Below are positions 49,401 to 62,500 of a stretch of DNA of 64,000 nt, piece after piece. The translations under genes were made by a program, and so were the position numbers. This DNA comes from Phallus indusiatus (Eukaryota > Basidiomycota > Agaricomycetes > Phallales > Phallaceae). The stretch lies in contig JAQFWX010000051.1 of assembly GCA_027605045.1 (NCBI GenBank), forward strand, positions 206,289-270,288, written 5' to 3'. The stretch's first letter is position 1. Each line of letters begins with the position of its first letter. Under the pieces are notes generated by a model that did no database searches, had not been told where the DNA came from, and saw only the letters and a program-made list of their open reading frames with translations.

Positions 49401-49777
49401 AGTTCCGAGGGTGAAACACATCGTGGCACCTAATTGTAGAAGCAACATGAGCATTATGGATGGAGCTTTTTGCTTTCCTTTTTTCACCAAGTATCCAACA
49501 CCACACCACGGACGATGGGCCACCAAATAATAAAGGTGTATTAAAAGTCGTTGCAATGCTTGAACATAAACCCTTTGAGAGAAGTACAGTCCTCAGGACG
49601 TTTTTCCAGCACAAGAAAGAAAAAATGAAGCACCATTATTGAAAAAGCAAATGAAATTGTGGCCAAGTTCGAAAACTCCCTTTTGAAGGAAGGAGCATAA
49701 CCTTGAGCTGCAAGTTGAACGTCATCATCGTCAACGTATTCGTTAATCCTCGAAGAGGGGGAGTGGGCATGCGACAT
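46488..49777 (-). CDS. APC-family amino-acid/GABA/choline-type permease
   Basis: Plasma-membrane transporter with about 12 helices; substrate not certain. It starts MSHAHSPSSRINEYVDDDD, then LAAQGYAPSFKREFSNLATI leads into the first helix. Later exons show FGGPSSVVWCW, MCFTLGTSIAELV, QLCPKKHRAIV and STEFGLSNMIWAAVTIARG, all typical of the fungal GABA/choline permease branch. The C-terminus reads ILVGRMWYFLGGRRHYKGPI, followed by a charged tail ending EKSEKDLA. Many short exons are implied (probably more than a dozen); I did not resolve each one. Only the start (49777) and the stop (46488-46490) are firm. Confidence 0.8.
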
Positions 49778-50046
49778 GATAGAAGATAAAGGAGAAACCT
49801 GGTCTTGATATTTACATAGGGTGAATTTCTCTCGGCAAGAAGGGTTTAAAATAGAGAATCCAGGAACCGGAGTGCAGCATGTTCCAACTTTGGTAAGACC
49901 CTGACCTCATAAGCGGCTCTTTTGAAATTTTTTGGAGCGTGTGGAGATGACGAAAGCATAAATACAATTATGTGGTGATTTTCAAAATCTCGAGATAACA
50001 AATGGGGATTTAGGCGTAAATGCATTTTATGAAGACTTCACATTTT

Positions 50047-53000
50047 TTAATTCATTGCTAATCGTTCCTCCCAGTCTTGTTGCCATTGCTTTGAATGTCG
50101 GTCTACACGACAATATTCGCAGTATATCCAGTAGGCCTGGGAAACCTCATCATAGCCGAGAGATACGAGTTCCGGAAGGGTGGACCCGACGGCGGCTATA
50201 TCTCCCTCAGGCATACAATCTTCACAACAAGCGGCAGGACAGGTTCTGCAACTTGAAAATATTACGGTTTTCAGTAAATTTTCAGGCGAGTCGAGGGTAA
50301 GATGTACCGTACCGGAACAGCATTCCACCAGCAGCGTATGCGTTTTTTCCACAAGTTATGCATTCATGTTGCGAACAGAGCAGTCGACTTTTGAACTTTC
50401 TGACAGCGTTGATGCCCCGACAATCCGTGTGATCTAGGGCAACAGACGGTGAACTGATAAGTAGAATACTCAGCACCTAAGCATGGTACTCACAAACACG
50501 TGGACATCCATCACAACATATCAAATCCCCTCCGTCCCAGCAATCAAGACACGTGTTCTCATGTTCCCAAGTGGCTTTTTTATTGTCCATTCTAGGTGCA
50601 CTTACAACTTTACCAGCCGCGTATGGCAGTTCATCGATAAAGCTTGCAACGCCGTTATGCATTACAAGTCGTTCAGTCCTATTTCGTTTTTGAATGTCGT
50701 TCCATTCTTGATTCAAGACTCCCTCGTCTTTTGAATGCCATTGTCCTTCGAAAAAACGAGTGCGAACGGCGGTGACATTTGAGAGAAGCTCTTGCTCTTC
50801 TCTTTCAAGCTCTTCGACCAAATTATCATTGTCGATCGTTTCTCCAACTTCATGTTTTAGCTTATCGTCCCGCAGTTTTTCAGTCTGCTTGCTGCGAGCC
50901 AAAATCTCTTCTAACGAAGCTGACAAAAAAGCAGATAATCCACGGTCAGAGGAGTCGGCCTCCCACCGCGACACAGCACTCGTGCCTCGACGAAGAATAT
51001 TGAGAAGCTCCCGCATATTCATGTGATCTGAATTGTCACCAGCGTTGTTGCTAGTCTCTGCCATGACTTTACACGAGAGGAAAAGTTTTTTCCTCAACCG
51101 CTGAAGGATATCAAGTTGCTTAGAGTTAGCCAAAAAGAAACACAATATAGTAACCCACGTCAAGCATTTGGTCTTCAACGCTCTATATAGATGTCAGTCA
51201 CCTGGGATGAGGGGCCGAGCATATACTTACATTTTGACAGATGAGACGATACACCTTCACGTCTTTAGTCTGTCCGATACGATGGCTACGAGCTATTGCT
51301 TGCCGATCAATTTGTGGATTCCATTCAGAATCACACATAATGACATGAGAGGCTTTGGTCAGGTTGATACCTATGGATTTCGTTGGTACATCGCTCCAAA
51401 TCGCACACGCATACCACCTAAATACCTAAGCCCCCTGCTTTAGTTGAGATGAGGAACACTTGATATGCTACGAGGCATAGCTATGTTAATTGCGATATCC
51501 GTTGAGATCATAATACTTACGACTCTCTTCCTGTTGAAATAATCTTATATCTAGTGCACGACGAGCTCTCGAAACTGATCTAAAAGCAGTTTAAGAAGTT
51601 ACTCGGAGGACAAATACATGAAATCAAACTTACCCATCCAGGCGGGCATACGATATCCCCCTCAATGCCATATAATCTTCAAGCATATCTAACATACTAG
51701 CACCTACGTTTAAGGGATTCAATAAACTATGTCTGAGTCACTCACTCTGTCCATTGACTAAAGCACAGAATACGCTCCTTTTTGGGTATCAGGTCTTTTA
51801 GCAATTTGTCTATAAACTGCAATTTTGAAGAAGAAACAACGATATGCTCTCCGATGTGATAGGGTTCAGGAAATGATCCTGAAAAGTGAAGTTGCTGTCA
51901 AAGCTAATAAAAAGTTACAATAGCAGTTTGTTCAACCTTTTATCATGTAGGGGTGATCACATAGGCGACGAAGTTGCTATCCAGAACATATGAGAATTTT
52001 AGCTAAATTAAGAATATTATTGAACTCACCATAAGCAAGTTCATCAACTGATCATACGCCCGTTTCCCTTGCTGTCCTTCTGCAAGCTGCTTTTGGACTA
52101 AGGTGGCTACTTCTTTCCGACCGTCATCGTCTTCTTCGATTTTACATTGAAATATATCATTGAGAGTGAGAGTATCAAGTCTTCGTAGCAGACGTAAGTA
52201 CCAGAATCGCTGAGCTTCGGTTAGGGCTGAAAAGCGTAGTAAGCCTAATGTCATAGCATATGAAGTCAAGCAGCGTACGCAGAAATACCACCATCTCCTC
52301 TAATGGAGGTACGGAATGTTCAACCAGTTGTTTGGTTCGTCTCAGCATAATCAAACATAAGACTTTCTTAACACTATCCAAAAACGATCCTTTATATGTA
52401 CCGCCACTTAAATCAAATGCTTCTTTGAAAATGCGTTGGGTTGATGCAACAAAGACGGTGGGATATAACCTAAGTTACACATCAGTATCAGTTTTGTCGA
52501 AGGCGGAGATCATCATACCAGTGCAACACTATAAATTATTATAGGTTGGTAAATATCTACGTCACTGATATCGATTTGAAAGAACTTACATCCCCAAAGC
52601 TCAGTTAGGTCATTTTGTATTGGAGTACCAGTAAGTACTGATCATCCTATGTCAATATTCGGGATATGAGGTGAATCAAAGCAAACTCACTCAGGCGATG
52701 TAGCGAACCTAGACCTTGCAATTTATGCGCTATTTGTGTCGTCCAGTCCTTAATCTTGTGCCTGGAGGAATAGATTGCGAAGGAGTCTTTAAACTTTATG
52801 CCAGTGTCGCATCATATAACTCAATGTACGCACCCTTCATCCAGAACACAATAGCTGCAATCATTAGGTTCAATACATCGTCACGCCATACAAAATAAAA
52901 TTACCTCCAATGTTTGCTCTTGACTATATGAGAGAATTCAATACCCGAAAGAGCATATATCATTAGAGCACTTACACCACGAATTTTCTGGGACATATAC

Positions 53001-53937
53001 ATCGTACGTTGTAACGACAATGTCAACGTCTTTATTCCGCAAGAAGTCCTTTTGGTGGACTCTTTCTTTTTCAGGCCCGTGTATTTTGACTATTTTGAAC
53101 GAAGGAAACCACCTATTACACTCCTGAGTAGCAGTGATCAACTTTAATCTAATATACCGCAATCTTATTTCTTACATTAATCCAGCTCGGAAGCACCGAC
53201 AAGGGACAAATAATGAGATTAGGGAATGAATCTAGTGGCACTTGAGCATGGAGAAATCCGCTAGGCGTATGAAAGTACTTACAGCCTTCTGTCTCCTTTA
53301 GATAGGCAAATAGGGACAAAGTCTGCAGCGTTTTCCCAAGACCCATCTCATCTCCAAGGATGCAGTTTATTCCGTTCTTATGCATCCACAATAAAAACGA
53401 GAGGCCTTGTAACTGATAATCCTTCATAGAGCCTGATTTCATCTCTGACGGCTGATCCTCTAACTCGACTCGTGGAAAAACCTTTTGGTCGGGTGAACAT
53501 TCAGACAACAGCTTGTCAAAAATCTTCGAGCTGGCGGGCAAAAGGGATTGGAAAAGGCTACGATGATGCGTAAAGAATTTTGCCTGAAGTGACTCAATGG
53601 CTCGCTTTTTTGCGCTGAATGGGTCTTTTTTCTGCGACGACAAAGTGAGAGATTAATATTGATATAGGTAAAGATGAAAACCTACCTCTTCTAGTTTTAT
53701 CCTTTTGTTGTCAGGTATCGTTCGAATAGATGTGGGTGATCTGGATCTTTTCGCGCTTTTTCGCCTCTTATCATTTTGCTTAGCTTTGGGCATTTGCGCT
53801 GAGGCACGGGGTCGAGTTGCTCGTAGTGAACGCCTTTTATCTGGAAAGTTAAGCCCGTCTGCTGGTTCTGACTTGAGCGGGTGGGTATTTGCAATATTTA
53901 TATGAGAAAGACCACTGGCAATTTTTGAGTCGACCAT
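50047..53937 (-). CDS. SNF2-family chromatin remodeller with C-terminal PHD finger
   Basis: Nuclear ATP-dependent DNA translocase. It starts [20 protein letters not shown] with a basic nuclear region ([19 protein letters not shown]). ATPase motifs in order: [49 protein letters not shown], a DEGH box in [28 protein letters not shown], then [10 protein letters not shown], and [20 protein letters not shown] of motif VI. After the helicase comes an acidic coiled region and [20 protein letters not shown] followed by HTDCRG and CITCGKN, a PHD-type zinc finger. The DEGH box and LSVLPSW resemble ISWI/SMARCA5- and HELLS-like ATPases, but no HAND/SLIDE was seen. Many short exons; ends at 50047. Confidence 0.85.
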
Positions 53938-54133
53938 GAAGTGGCCAGCGCGAGGGAGAGAACGCGTGGATCCTTGTGGACGCGTAGCGAGGTCGCCAAT
54001 TTACGTTCAGTACGTGGCAAAAGTTAGCCAAACTTTTGGAAAAGTCCATTTCTTATTTTATAGATACATAGAAATACAAATGATGGTATGTAAAATTGGA
54101 AGAAGAACTCTATACGAAATATGGCATTCCTGA

Positions 54134-55412
54134 CTAAAGAACAATGAGCGGATTATTGATTGAACTGTATTCGAACACGCATACCATTCTCCGAATTGTC
54201 TGCATGTTCCGATCATGTTGATTTTCTTCAGCGGCGGTGAAAACAGTGAAGTCTCGTGCTCCAGAATCTCGAATGTTGAGGATACTTGCCAAGTTTCCAC
54301 AGCGGTAACAATAATTCGGTGCTGACCAAACAGTGACTAAACGTTCTTCAAACACGTATTTGTAACCTTCTTGAACGAGTTGATGGGCGCGAGCAATCAA
54401 ATTAAGAGCATTTACATGGCTGAACTTGACTACGTGTCAATCTCCAATACACATATTACGTTGAATTAGGGTGCTCACTTCTCTCGTCACGGAAGCTCCG
54501 AATAACCATCCAGCACCGCGTGGACTTACAGCCCACGTTTCGACATCATCTGGATCAGACCACATGAGATCTAGAATGAACGTGAATTCAAGCCAAGTAC
54601 GTCATATGTAAAAGGAAAGCCGCTTACCACAGAAAGCACCTTCATGGGGAATTTCCTGAGCTCGAGATAGAACCCGAATCTGGTCCAAAGTACGGATATC
54701 TGGAGACAGACCCCCATGGACGCATAATGTTTCACCATCAATAATCTAGACAACATAGTGGTAGTTAGTCAAGCGACAGCACACCATACATACACAAAAT
54801 ACGTACTGCTGCCAAGCTAAGATAATCAAAAACATTACAACAAGCTTGCCATACACTCGGATTACCGTACTTTTGTTGACATTCCTCTGGTTAACAAATG
54901 TATCGGCACATTAATAATGAAAAGTGCTTGAACTAACCGTAAAAGCCGTATACCTGAGTTATTTGCCGACTCTCATGGTTGCCTCTAAGTAGAATGACAC
55001 GATCCGGGTACCTTGGAGAAAGAAAATTAGCACTGTCTCCCCAAATTTTTCGCTAACTTTGAACTACACCTGGCTTTTAACGCAAAGAGTAACGATACAG
55101 TCTCGAGACTATAGAAACCTCGGTCCACAAAATCGCCCTGTGGACTCCTTCAAAAAGGGTTTTTTCCTTAAAATACATAATAGAGCATACCATGAATATA
55201 TAGCTTGTCTCTGGAACGGGCCCACCTTTCCTCAGAAGTTCTAGTAGATCCCAAAATTGACCATGGATGTCTCCGCAAATGGTAACTGGACTCGACACGG
55301 GCTGAATATTCGATTCTTCGAAAAGAATTGCGCGAACCCTATCACATAGCTGCTTCATCTCCCACTCTTCGAGATATTGACATCGTTGAAGTTTGCTGAT
55401 CCATTTGTCCAT
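54134..55412 (-). CDS. PP2A-like serine/threonine phosphatase catalytic subunit (PP6/Sit4-type)
   Basis: Metal-dependent phosphatase. Exon 1 (55412-55191) encodes [11 protein letters not shown] to [25 protein letters not shown] and SYIFM. Later exons give [20 protein letters not shown] (from 55137), [76 protein letters not shown] and [18 protein letters not shown]. All metal-binding and catalytic motifs are present. [11 protein letters not shown] and the [13 protein letters not shown] pattern favour the PP6/Sit4 branch, while [10 protein letters not shown] is PP4-like. The predicted end ([14 protein letters not shown]...) lacks the DYFL tail typical of the group; the last exon may be mis-modelled. 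Confidence 0.85.
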
Positions 55413-55488
55413 CCTAAATGGTTCAGATAAAATTGTAAGGAGTCGGATGACGTAAGACAAGGAGACAGCGCACTCTCCTTAAGTTGCA
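55413..55488. promoter_or_regulatory. 76-bp bidirectional promoter between phosphatase and EMC1
   Basis: The two start codons diverge from this gap. It contains TGACGTAA (55448-55455), a CREB/ATF-like site, and no clear TATA box for either gene. Confidence 0.65.
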
Positions 55489-58400
55489 ATGCGCGTCGTG
55501 GTCGTGTGGTTGTCAATACTCTTCTCAACTTGTCTTGCTTTATACGAGTCGGATGCTGGGAAAATTGACTGGCATGATTCATTATTAGGAATACCACGGA
55601 CTGATTCCGCCGCAGTCGCTCCAAAGTTTCAAGCATCGTCTGATACCAGTCTCATCGTTACTGTTTCAGAGAAGAATGTACTTGGCGTTATACATCCTTT
55701 GAGTGGAGTAGTTGGTAAGCGCTGCTTCCATACTTTCTCTAAAATACTGAAATAGTTTTCTAGCATGGAGACAAGTGCTAGATGCAGAGGATATTATTGG
55801 CGCATATGAAAGCGACCAAAACCGTGAGGCGAACAATTCAGATTTACGTGTAGTTTATCTTTTGATTGACTGAACCTTAGGCATTCTCACTCTCTCCGGT
55901 CCCGGAGGAGCCTATCTTCGCTCATATGAGCTGAAGACCGGGGGTCTGATATTCGAAACTCGTCTCCACGACCCTCAGTCAGGAAGGCTCTTTGAACCTC
56001 ATGGATTGGGACAGAAGTTAACTTTGGCTAATGATATGAGCGCAGACATATTTGCCTTAACGAATGCGTACAGTATTCGTCGTATAGATGGTTTAACTGG
56101 TTTGACAAAATGGGAATGGACCTCAGAGGATGAAAGGTAAGATTAAGAGAAGCGCTGTATCATTGAATTCTGCATTGATTTGAAGTAGCTCTTCTATCAT
56201 CTATACTACTCTGATTTCCATTGGGGATACTTTATATGCCATTGGTCTCGCTAAATCATTTGCCTCTCTTACACTTGCTGTCACCTCATTAAACGCACAA
56301 ACTGGCTCTCTAGTCTCAATGAAACATGTTCCGTCCAAAGTCACTTCGCCTTCTGATGTCCTCACCATCGGGAACTCTGATAACTCCCTACCTATGGTAG
56401 CCTGGCTTGACGCAGGTATCCACGCATTGGCTTTAACTCCAGAACTTGATGCTACCCCAAATCGCGTATCGGAATCTATATACAACGAATTGCTCAGCCT
56501 TGAAGACGACAAAAATTCTTTTCTGATTGGAAAAAGAATGGATAATTCAGCCGACGTCTTCCGTATCCGTTCCTCAAGCGCCATATTAGAAAGTATCGGA
56601 AAATTTGCCGCTTCTGTAAGTGTACCTTATACCATCTTTTGTGTCTATTAAAATTTTTTGAGGATGAGGACGAGAGCCTATCCAGCTACACAAGCGGGGT
56701 TGATCAGAAAGGCGCGCCATATGTTTCTCGTGTTTATTGGTCGCAGATATTGGGGGTACGCTTTGCTTTTATTTCTTCGCAGGCTTTTCGGTGATCCATG
56801 TTTTACAGCTCGCATGTCACGAGCTACTCACCATTAGCGATACCATTCATGGGGGCACAATGTCATCTTTCACCTTTGCTTATGAGCCTGAAACTCATGG
56901 GAAAATAATTCACGTAAGTGCCAGGAGGTATAGAAGATCATAATGCTTACGACTCACATATAATGTAGCATGCTCTGCAATTTTTCCCTTTGAAATCTAT
57001 AAATGACATCTCAAGAATCTTGCTAACGACGTCAAGCGGTGCAGTCCAACTATGGCAACGAGACCAACTCCAATGGAACCGCGAAGAATCTCTATCCAAC
57101 ATTGTCAGTGTTGAATTTGTCGATCTCCCTGAACCGAAATCCGTCGAAACAACATTGGATGGACTTGGACTTGTTTCTCGTTTAACTCGTCAAGTCAGAA
57201 AAGCTAAGGTTCTAGTCCATTTGTTCTTGACCTATGACCTTACATTAATCCCGTACGTCAGGCTTTTCCGGTCTACATTTCACAGTTCGGTCGTCGGTTC
57301 TTAATGGGATCGGGAGCGTCATCAATTTCAGCCAAACGAAAGAAAAGCGAACCACTCTTTCGTGATTCATTTGGATTTCGCAAATTGATTGTCGTTTCGA
57401 CTGCCAATCAGAAGATTTTTGGTATTGATTCCGCCAATGGCAATGTCGTCTGGAGTAAACTCTTAGACGTTGCTTTATCTGAGAACATAGTGACACCATT
57501 CAAACTGTTCTCTATTGCTACAGTCACGGATGGTAAAATACCCGAGATGGTCCTTCTAGCTAATGTTCAGCACTCTTTGGTAACCCATTTATTTTCTCAT
57601 TTGAGCCAATACTGAAAATGTCCTAGGCTGAACAAGTCATCGTTGCGTATCGCTTTGCGGCATTAACGGGAACTGACCTAAAGTCCAACAAGTCAGAAAC
57701 CCTCAAAGGAGAAAAGCTATTCTCTGGGGCAGTCTTGGATGCATACTTAACACGTCACGGGGAAGAGCGATCTATCATTATCATTAGTGAAAGTCAGGAG
57801 GTGAGAAAACGCTATTTACCCAAAATATGGTTTGCCTGATCCTCGTTAGGTTTACATTTATCCTCGGGAGACACAACAGAGCTTAGGAAGCTCAACATCT
57901 CCTATGTACTTCTCCACCAAATCTGCTCAGCACCAGTTACACGGTTACGAGATAATCTCCGAAGCCAATAACACACAGTACCTAGCTTCTAGTCGGTGGT
58001 CAATATCTTTTGGTACTGCCGAGCGCATCCAATCCGTCTTCAAGCGCCCCAAAGAGCAAATCGCTTCCTTTGGCAAAGTGTTGGGCGACCGAAGAACGTT
58101 ATATAAATATCTAAATCCTCATCTCATACTCGTTTTAACCGAGAATCTTCCTGCTTCCCAATGCTCAATTTATCTTATTGATGGTGTTAAAGGCACGGTC
58201 GCGTATCATGTTGTTCTACCTGCCGCTGGAGGTTCCTGCAATGTCCACGCAACGCTAACGGAGAACTGGCTAGTGTATCATTATTACGACGAAATCTCCC
58301 TAGATGCCAAAGGTTTCAAGGTCGTTTCGGTTGAATTTTATGAAGGCGCCAACATCGATGATAAAACTAAAAGGTAACTTGGCCACCTTTGATGTTGCTA

Positions 58401-59079
58401 CGTTCAACAACTCAGCTACTCTCTTTAGCTCGGAATCAACGAGTTACTCTCATCAGAACACTATCTTACATACATATTCCCAATCATACTTGTATCCTTT
58501 CGGCATTACAGCTATCGCCACGACCTCTACGAAGTTCGGTATAACCAGCAAGGACGTGCTCGGTATGATGTCTTTTGCTTCCCTCCTTCCACCTAAATTA
58601 CTGACGTTTTTCTAAGTCGCAAACTCAAATAATCAGATTCAGACTATTCCTAGACTATTCCTCAATCCTCGCCGACCTCAAGGAAAACCTACCACTCAGG
58701 AACAAGAGGAATGGCTAATCCAATACGATCCTCTTCTTCCTTATGACGCCAAACGTGTCGTTTCGCACAACTATCAGGTGACACTAAAACTTCACTTACT
58801 AATCGTATCATAACATTTGACTTATCCTCATATCAGGCAGCTAAGATAAATAACATCGCCACCTCACCGGCCTTGCTCGAATCGACATCAATCGTCTTCG
58901 CATACGGCTTGGATCTTTTCTTAACCCGTGTTGCACCTTCAAAAACATTCGACATTCTAAGCGAAAGCTTCAACAAAATTCAATTGGTGCTGACCATTCT
59001 CGCTTTAGGCCTAGGCGTTGCAATCACCAAGCCCATGGCACGCCGGAAACAGTTGAGACAGCATTGGTACAACTCATGA
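55489..59079 (+). CDS. EMC1: ER membrane protein complex subunit 1
   Basis: Largest lumenal subunit of the EMC, an insertase for tail-anchored and multipass proteins in the ER membrane. A signal peptide (VVVVWLSILFSTCLALYES) is followed by GKIDWHDSLLGIP and a PQQ-like beta-propeller (for example TLSGPGGAYLRSYELKTGGL and IRRIDGLTGLTKWEWTSEDE). The DUF1620-type C-terminal part contains TAIATTSTKFGITSKDVLG, and the protein ends with one transmembrane helix (KIQLVLTILALGLGVAITKP) and RRKQLRQHWYNS. Around a dozen exons are implied; not all were resolved. Divergent from the phosphatase gene. Confidence 0.88.
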
Positions 59080-59526
59080 TGCTCGCTTGCGGTCTTCATT
59101 CAAAAAATCCACCCAATCCGGTTACAACAACTAACAACTCTACATACATAACATCGGTGGTGATTGAAGAAAAGGAGAAACAGACAGGCACTATCGTTTT
59201 TGTGTTACAGGTTTATTAAACTAAAATGCAACTACTCGCAATACGAAACTTAATTTATTCCATTCTGTTATATTGCAATTCGGCTCAGAATTTATATCCT
59301 CGTCTTCATCGAACCTCGAGAACTTTTTGTTTAATTAGATTAGAAGCTTTGCTGCCTCTTAGAGATATCTAATATTTCAAAAGGGTACAAACATTCTAAG
59401 TAATATACATTACAAGAGTATCTACAATAAGCGGCTACTTTTCTCATTGAATATAGCAGAACAAACAATTTGACAAGGACGAGTCCCGCAATGGCACTTG
59501 AAACCACAACAAAGGCATAACGACAT
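59080..59526. other. Convergent 3' intergenic region
   Basis: EMC1 and the trehalose gene end toward each other here. No coding feature recognised. Confidence 0.5.
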
Positions 59527-62500
59527 TCATTGTTCACTGGACGTGAACTTCCACAAAGTCGATATGACCTCGGGAACCGTTAATCTCCACTTTGCGTCAC
59601 TTCCTTTCCCACTCGTAGTGACCGTCTCCGCATTATGCAACTCGTTCAACCTACTCAGCAACTTCTCGTCAGTTCCCATACATAAAAGAAGATCGACATC
59701 TAAGTCCTGAGACGGGTCGCTTTCTGGCTGTGAGAACCACATGGTCGGTATTGATTGTGCTGGACCTCCCGGTCGGAGGATGGCGCCAACAGCGGTTGAA
59801 CGGGAAATGTTGCTCGGTAGAACAATGAAGCTAGTTTCCATTGGTATGATGCGCAATCCTTATCATGATAGTATTAGAACATTTTACGTATCCTTCTGTA
59901 AAAAACGAAAGGGACGTTACTAACCATATCGTTCGCCAAGACTGTTTATTTGTTTCACAAACATTAGCGGGCTGAAGTAAATAAAACGTGATGTTCAAAT
60001 TACCTATCCCAAATATGATTTTGCGCTTCTGAAGCTTGACGTCTGACCCATGCGCGGTCGGTTTTTTTCTTGATAACTTCGTCTGTCAAGAAGTACCATA
60101 CGATGGATGCTTCTCTGACAACAACAAACGAGCCTGGCGTACGCTCCGTGAACTGCGGAACGATATTCACTATTGACTCTTTCGAAAGAATATAGTCAAC
60201 ACTTACGTATGCCAATATTTCAAGGCACGGTGTCTTCCAAGTCATGTTATAATTCACAATCATGTTGATCCAATCTTGCTCCTTTCCTTTGATAGCACGA
60301 GGCTTAATATAACATCCGTTCTCGGCCCTTTTTTTGCATATCGTCGAGTCAGCTTATAACACGCGGATAGATGAATTATACGACTCCAAAAAAGACTTAC
60401 ACGAGTCCAATATTTGGCACAAGTGCGGTCATTTTAGTCAACGCCGCTCGTGGAAGACCACTCAGCAGCCAGACCTTATTCTTTTTATCGTCCGCCAGTT
60501 TACGAAGGATCTCCACAGAATCATGGGGTGGCTCAAAGCCATGTTCAGGGTGTTCCCTAAAACAGACAAGAAAACATAGTCAATGATGATGAATACAAAG
60601 AGAATGAACGGATTATACGTACCTAATCCAAAGCGTATCTTCCAAATCAAGCAAAATAAGGCGTTCAGAGCTATGTCTGTACTTGGGAAGAACAGTGTCT
60701 ATATCAAATGTCGGTATAGACTCAGGATCGCGTTGTTGGTGTTCAAGGTTGACACGGATGCAACGTGTCAAAAAGGACGTGACGAACGCTTGAGCTGTCT
60801 GAGTTATGACGTGACGGTGGAGATCCTAAAACACCATCATTATCCATGAACCAATGACACAAGATTCCTGATTAGTGAACCGCTCACCTTCCAACGTGCA
60901 GTAGCTTCCTTGTCCGACATAGTCAAAGCTTGATAGATAGCCTCTGCAGTGTTTTTGGCATCCCATGGATTGATAGCGATACATGACCGGAAACCAGCGT
61001 ATGAATATGAGCCAGTGAACTCGCTCAGAATAAGTGGCCTATGACGCTCTTCTTGACATTCAACAAACCTTTGAATTTTATTAGTAAACCCAATACATAG
61101 CAAAACGATCCGCTTTTCACTTACTCGTGCGTACGCAGGGCCATTCCTTCTCGCAAACTTGTGACTAAAAATGCATCCGCGACGATCAAGAGTGCGAGAT
61201 ATTGGGAGAATGTCATTTCATGAGTATGGAGGAACATGGCGGGTTGGTACGTCAACGTGGAGAACCTGGAGTTGATACGGGCTACGATGTCAGCTACACC
61301 GCCTTGTGCTTCGTTTTCTTCTGAGGTGGGCAGAGCAACTTGGATGAGGACCACCTGAAAGCGATTTAGCACTATATAACCAAAAGTAATTCGAGGCATA
61401 TCAAACTCACCTGTCCACAGAACTCCGGATGTGTGATCAAGAATTGTTCATATGCCTGAAGCTTTTGCTTTACACCCTGTACTTCGTCCATTTTGTCTCT
61501 TCCAACTATCAATTTGAGTCCTTCATAACGTTTCTTTAGCAAAGCAACCCATTCGGCAACTTCGGGATCTCTGCGCTTCATAGTCAAGGTGCGAACGTCA
61601 ATACCCATCGGAAAGACGCCAACATCCGTGAATTTGCCTTCTTTTGAGGTAATGCCTTTTGGAACGGCCTCTAAACTTAAAATTCGCGAGACAGTTTGTC
61701 TGAAATGACGCGCAAAGTTTGCTGTCTGGAAACCTATCAGATCCGCCGCCAGCATTCCCTTAAGTCTAAAGTGTAACATGAGCAATAAGACAACCAATTG
61801 CACTATATCTCTGAACGTACAGGTGTTCTCTGGCAGCTAAACATCTAAAGATCTCCGATGATGGGAAGGCTACATGCATAAAGAACCCAATAATGGCAGA
61901 AGGGAGAGCCGCTCTGACCATTGAAGGAACAAGCATGAGATGATAGTCGTTGACTGCCATTTTTGTTGGTACGGTACATCTCAAACGATAGACCACGTAC
62001 CCCAAACTATGTCGCCTTCTTTATAGTTGGCAATGATAGCGTCTGCAAACTTTTTGTTACAAGCTTGGTACTATGCGGATGTCAGCGAAAAAAGATGCTG
62101 CGCAGAAAAGTTTATACAAACATGAGTAAAAGTACTGCTCTCATAAAAGACTTTGGTCTTGGGAGCATCGGGAACAGCATAGTGGAGACAAGGCCAAAGA
62201 ACCTTGAAACGACGGTCAAGAATAGACAGATGAGAGAGTAAAGGTAAAACATACTTGATGGCAAAAGGTGTCGTAATATCCAGAGAACTCGGCGTCGTCT
62301 GACATATTCGGTATGAGAAAGTTATCGGCCCAACTAACTGCCGGGGTTCATACCTATCCATATTGGTACTGAATCATAGTCTTCTTGACCTTTCGTCGAC
62401 AGCTTGACGTGTGACTTCATCAAAACCATCTGTAGCCGTACCCAAAGTACCAACCCAGAGTTTCCGCCTTAATACTGTGTTAGGCACACTGGCAATGGCA

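Noticed and set aside
50483..51026. Plus-strand open frames opposite the remodeller gene
   Set aside because: They are antisense shadows of the exons encoding the acidic linker and PHD finger.
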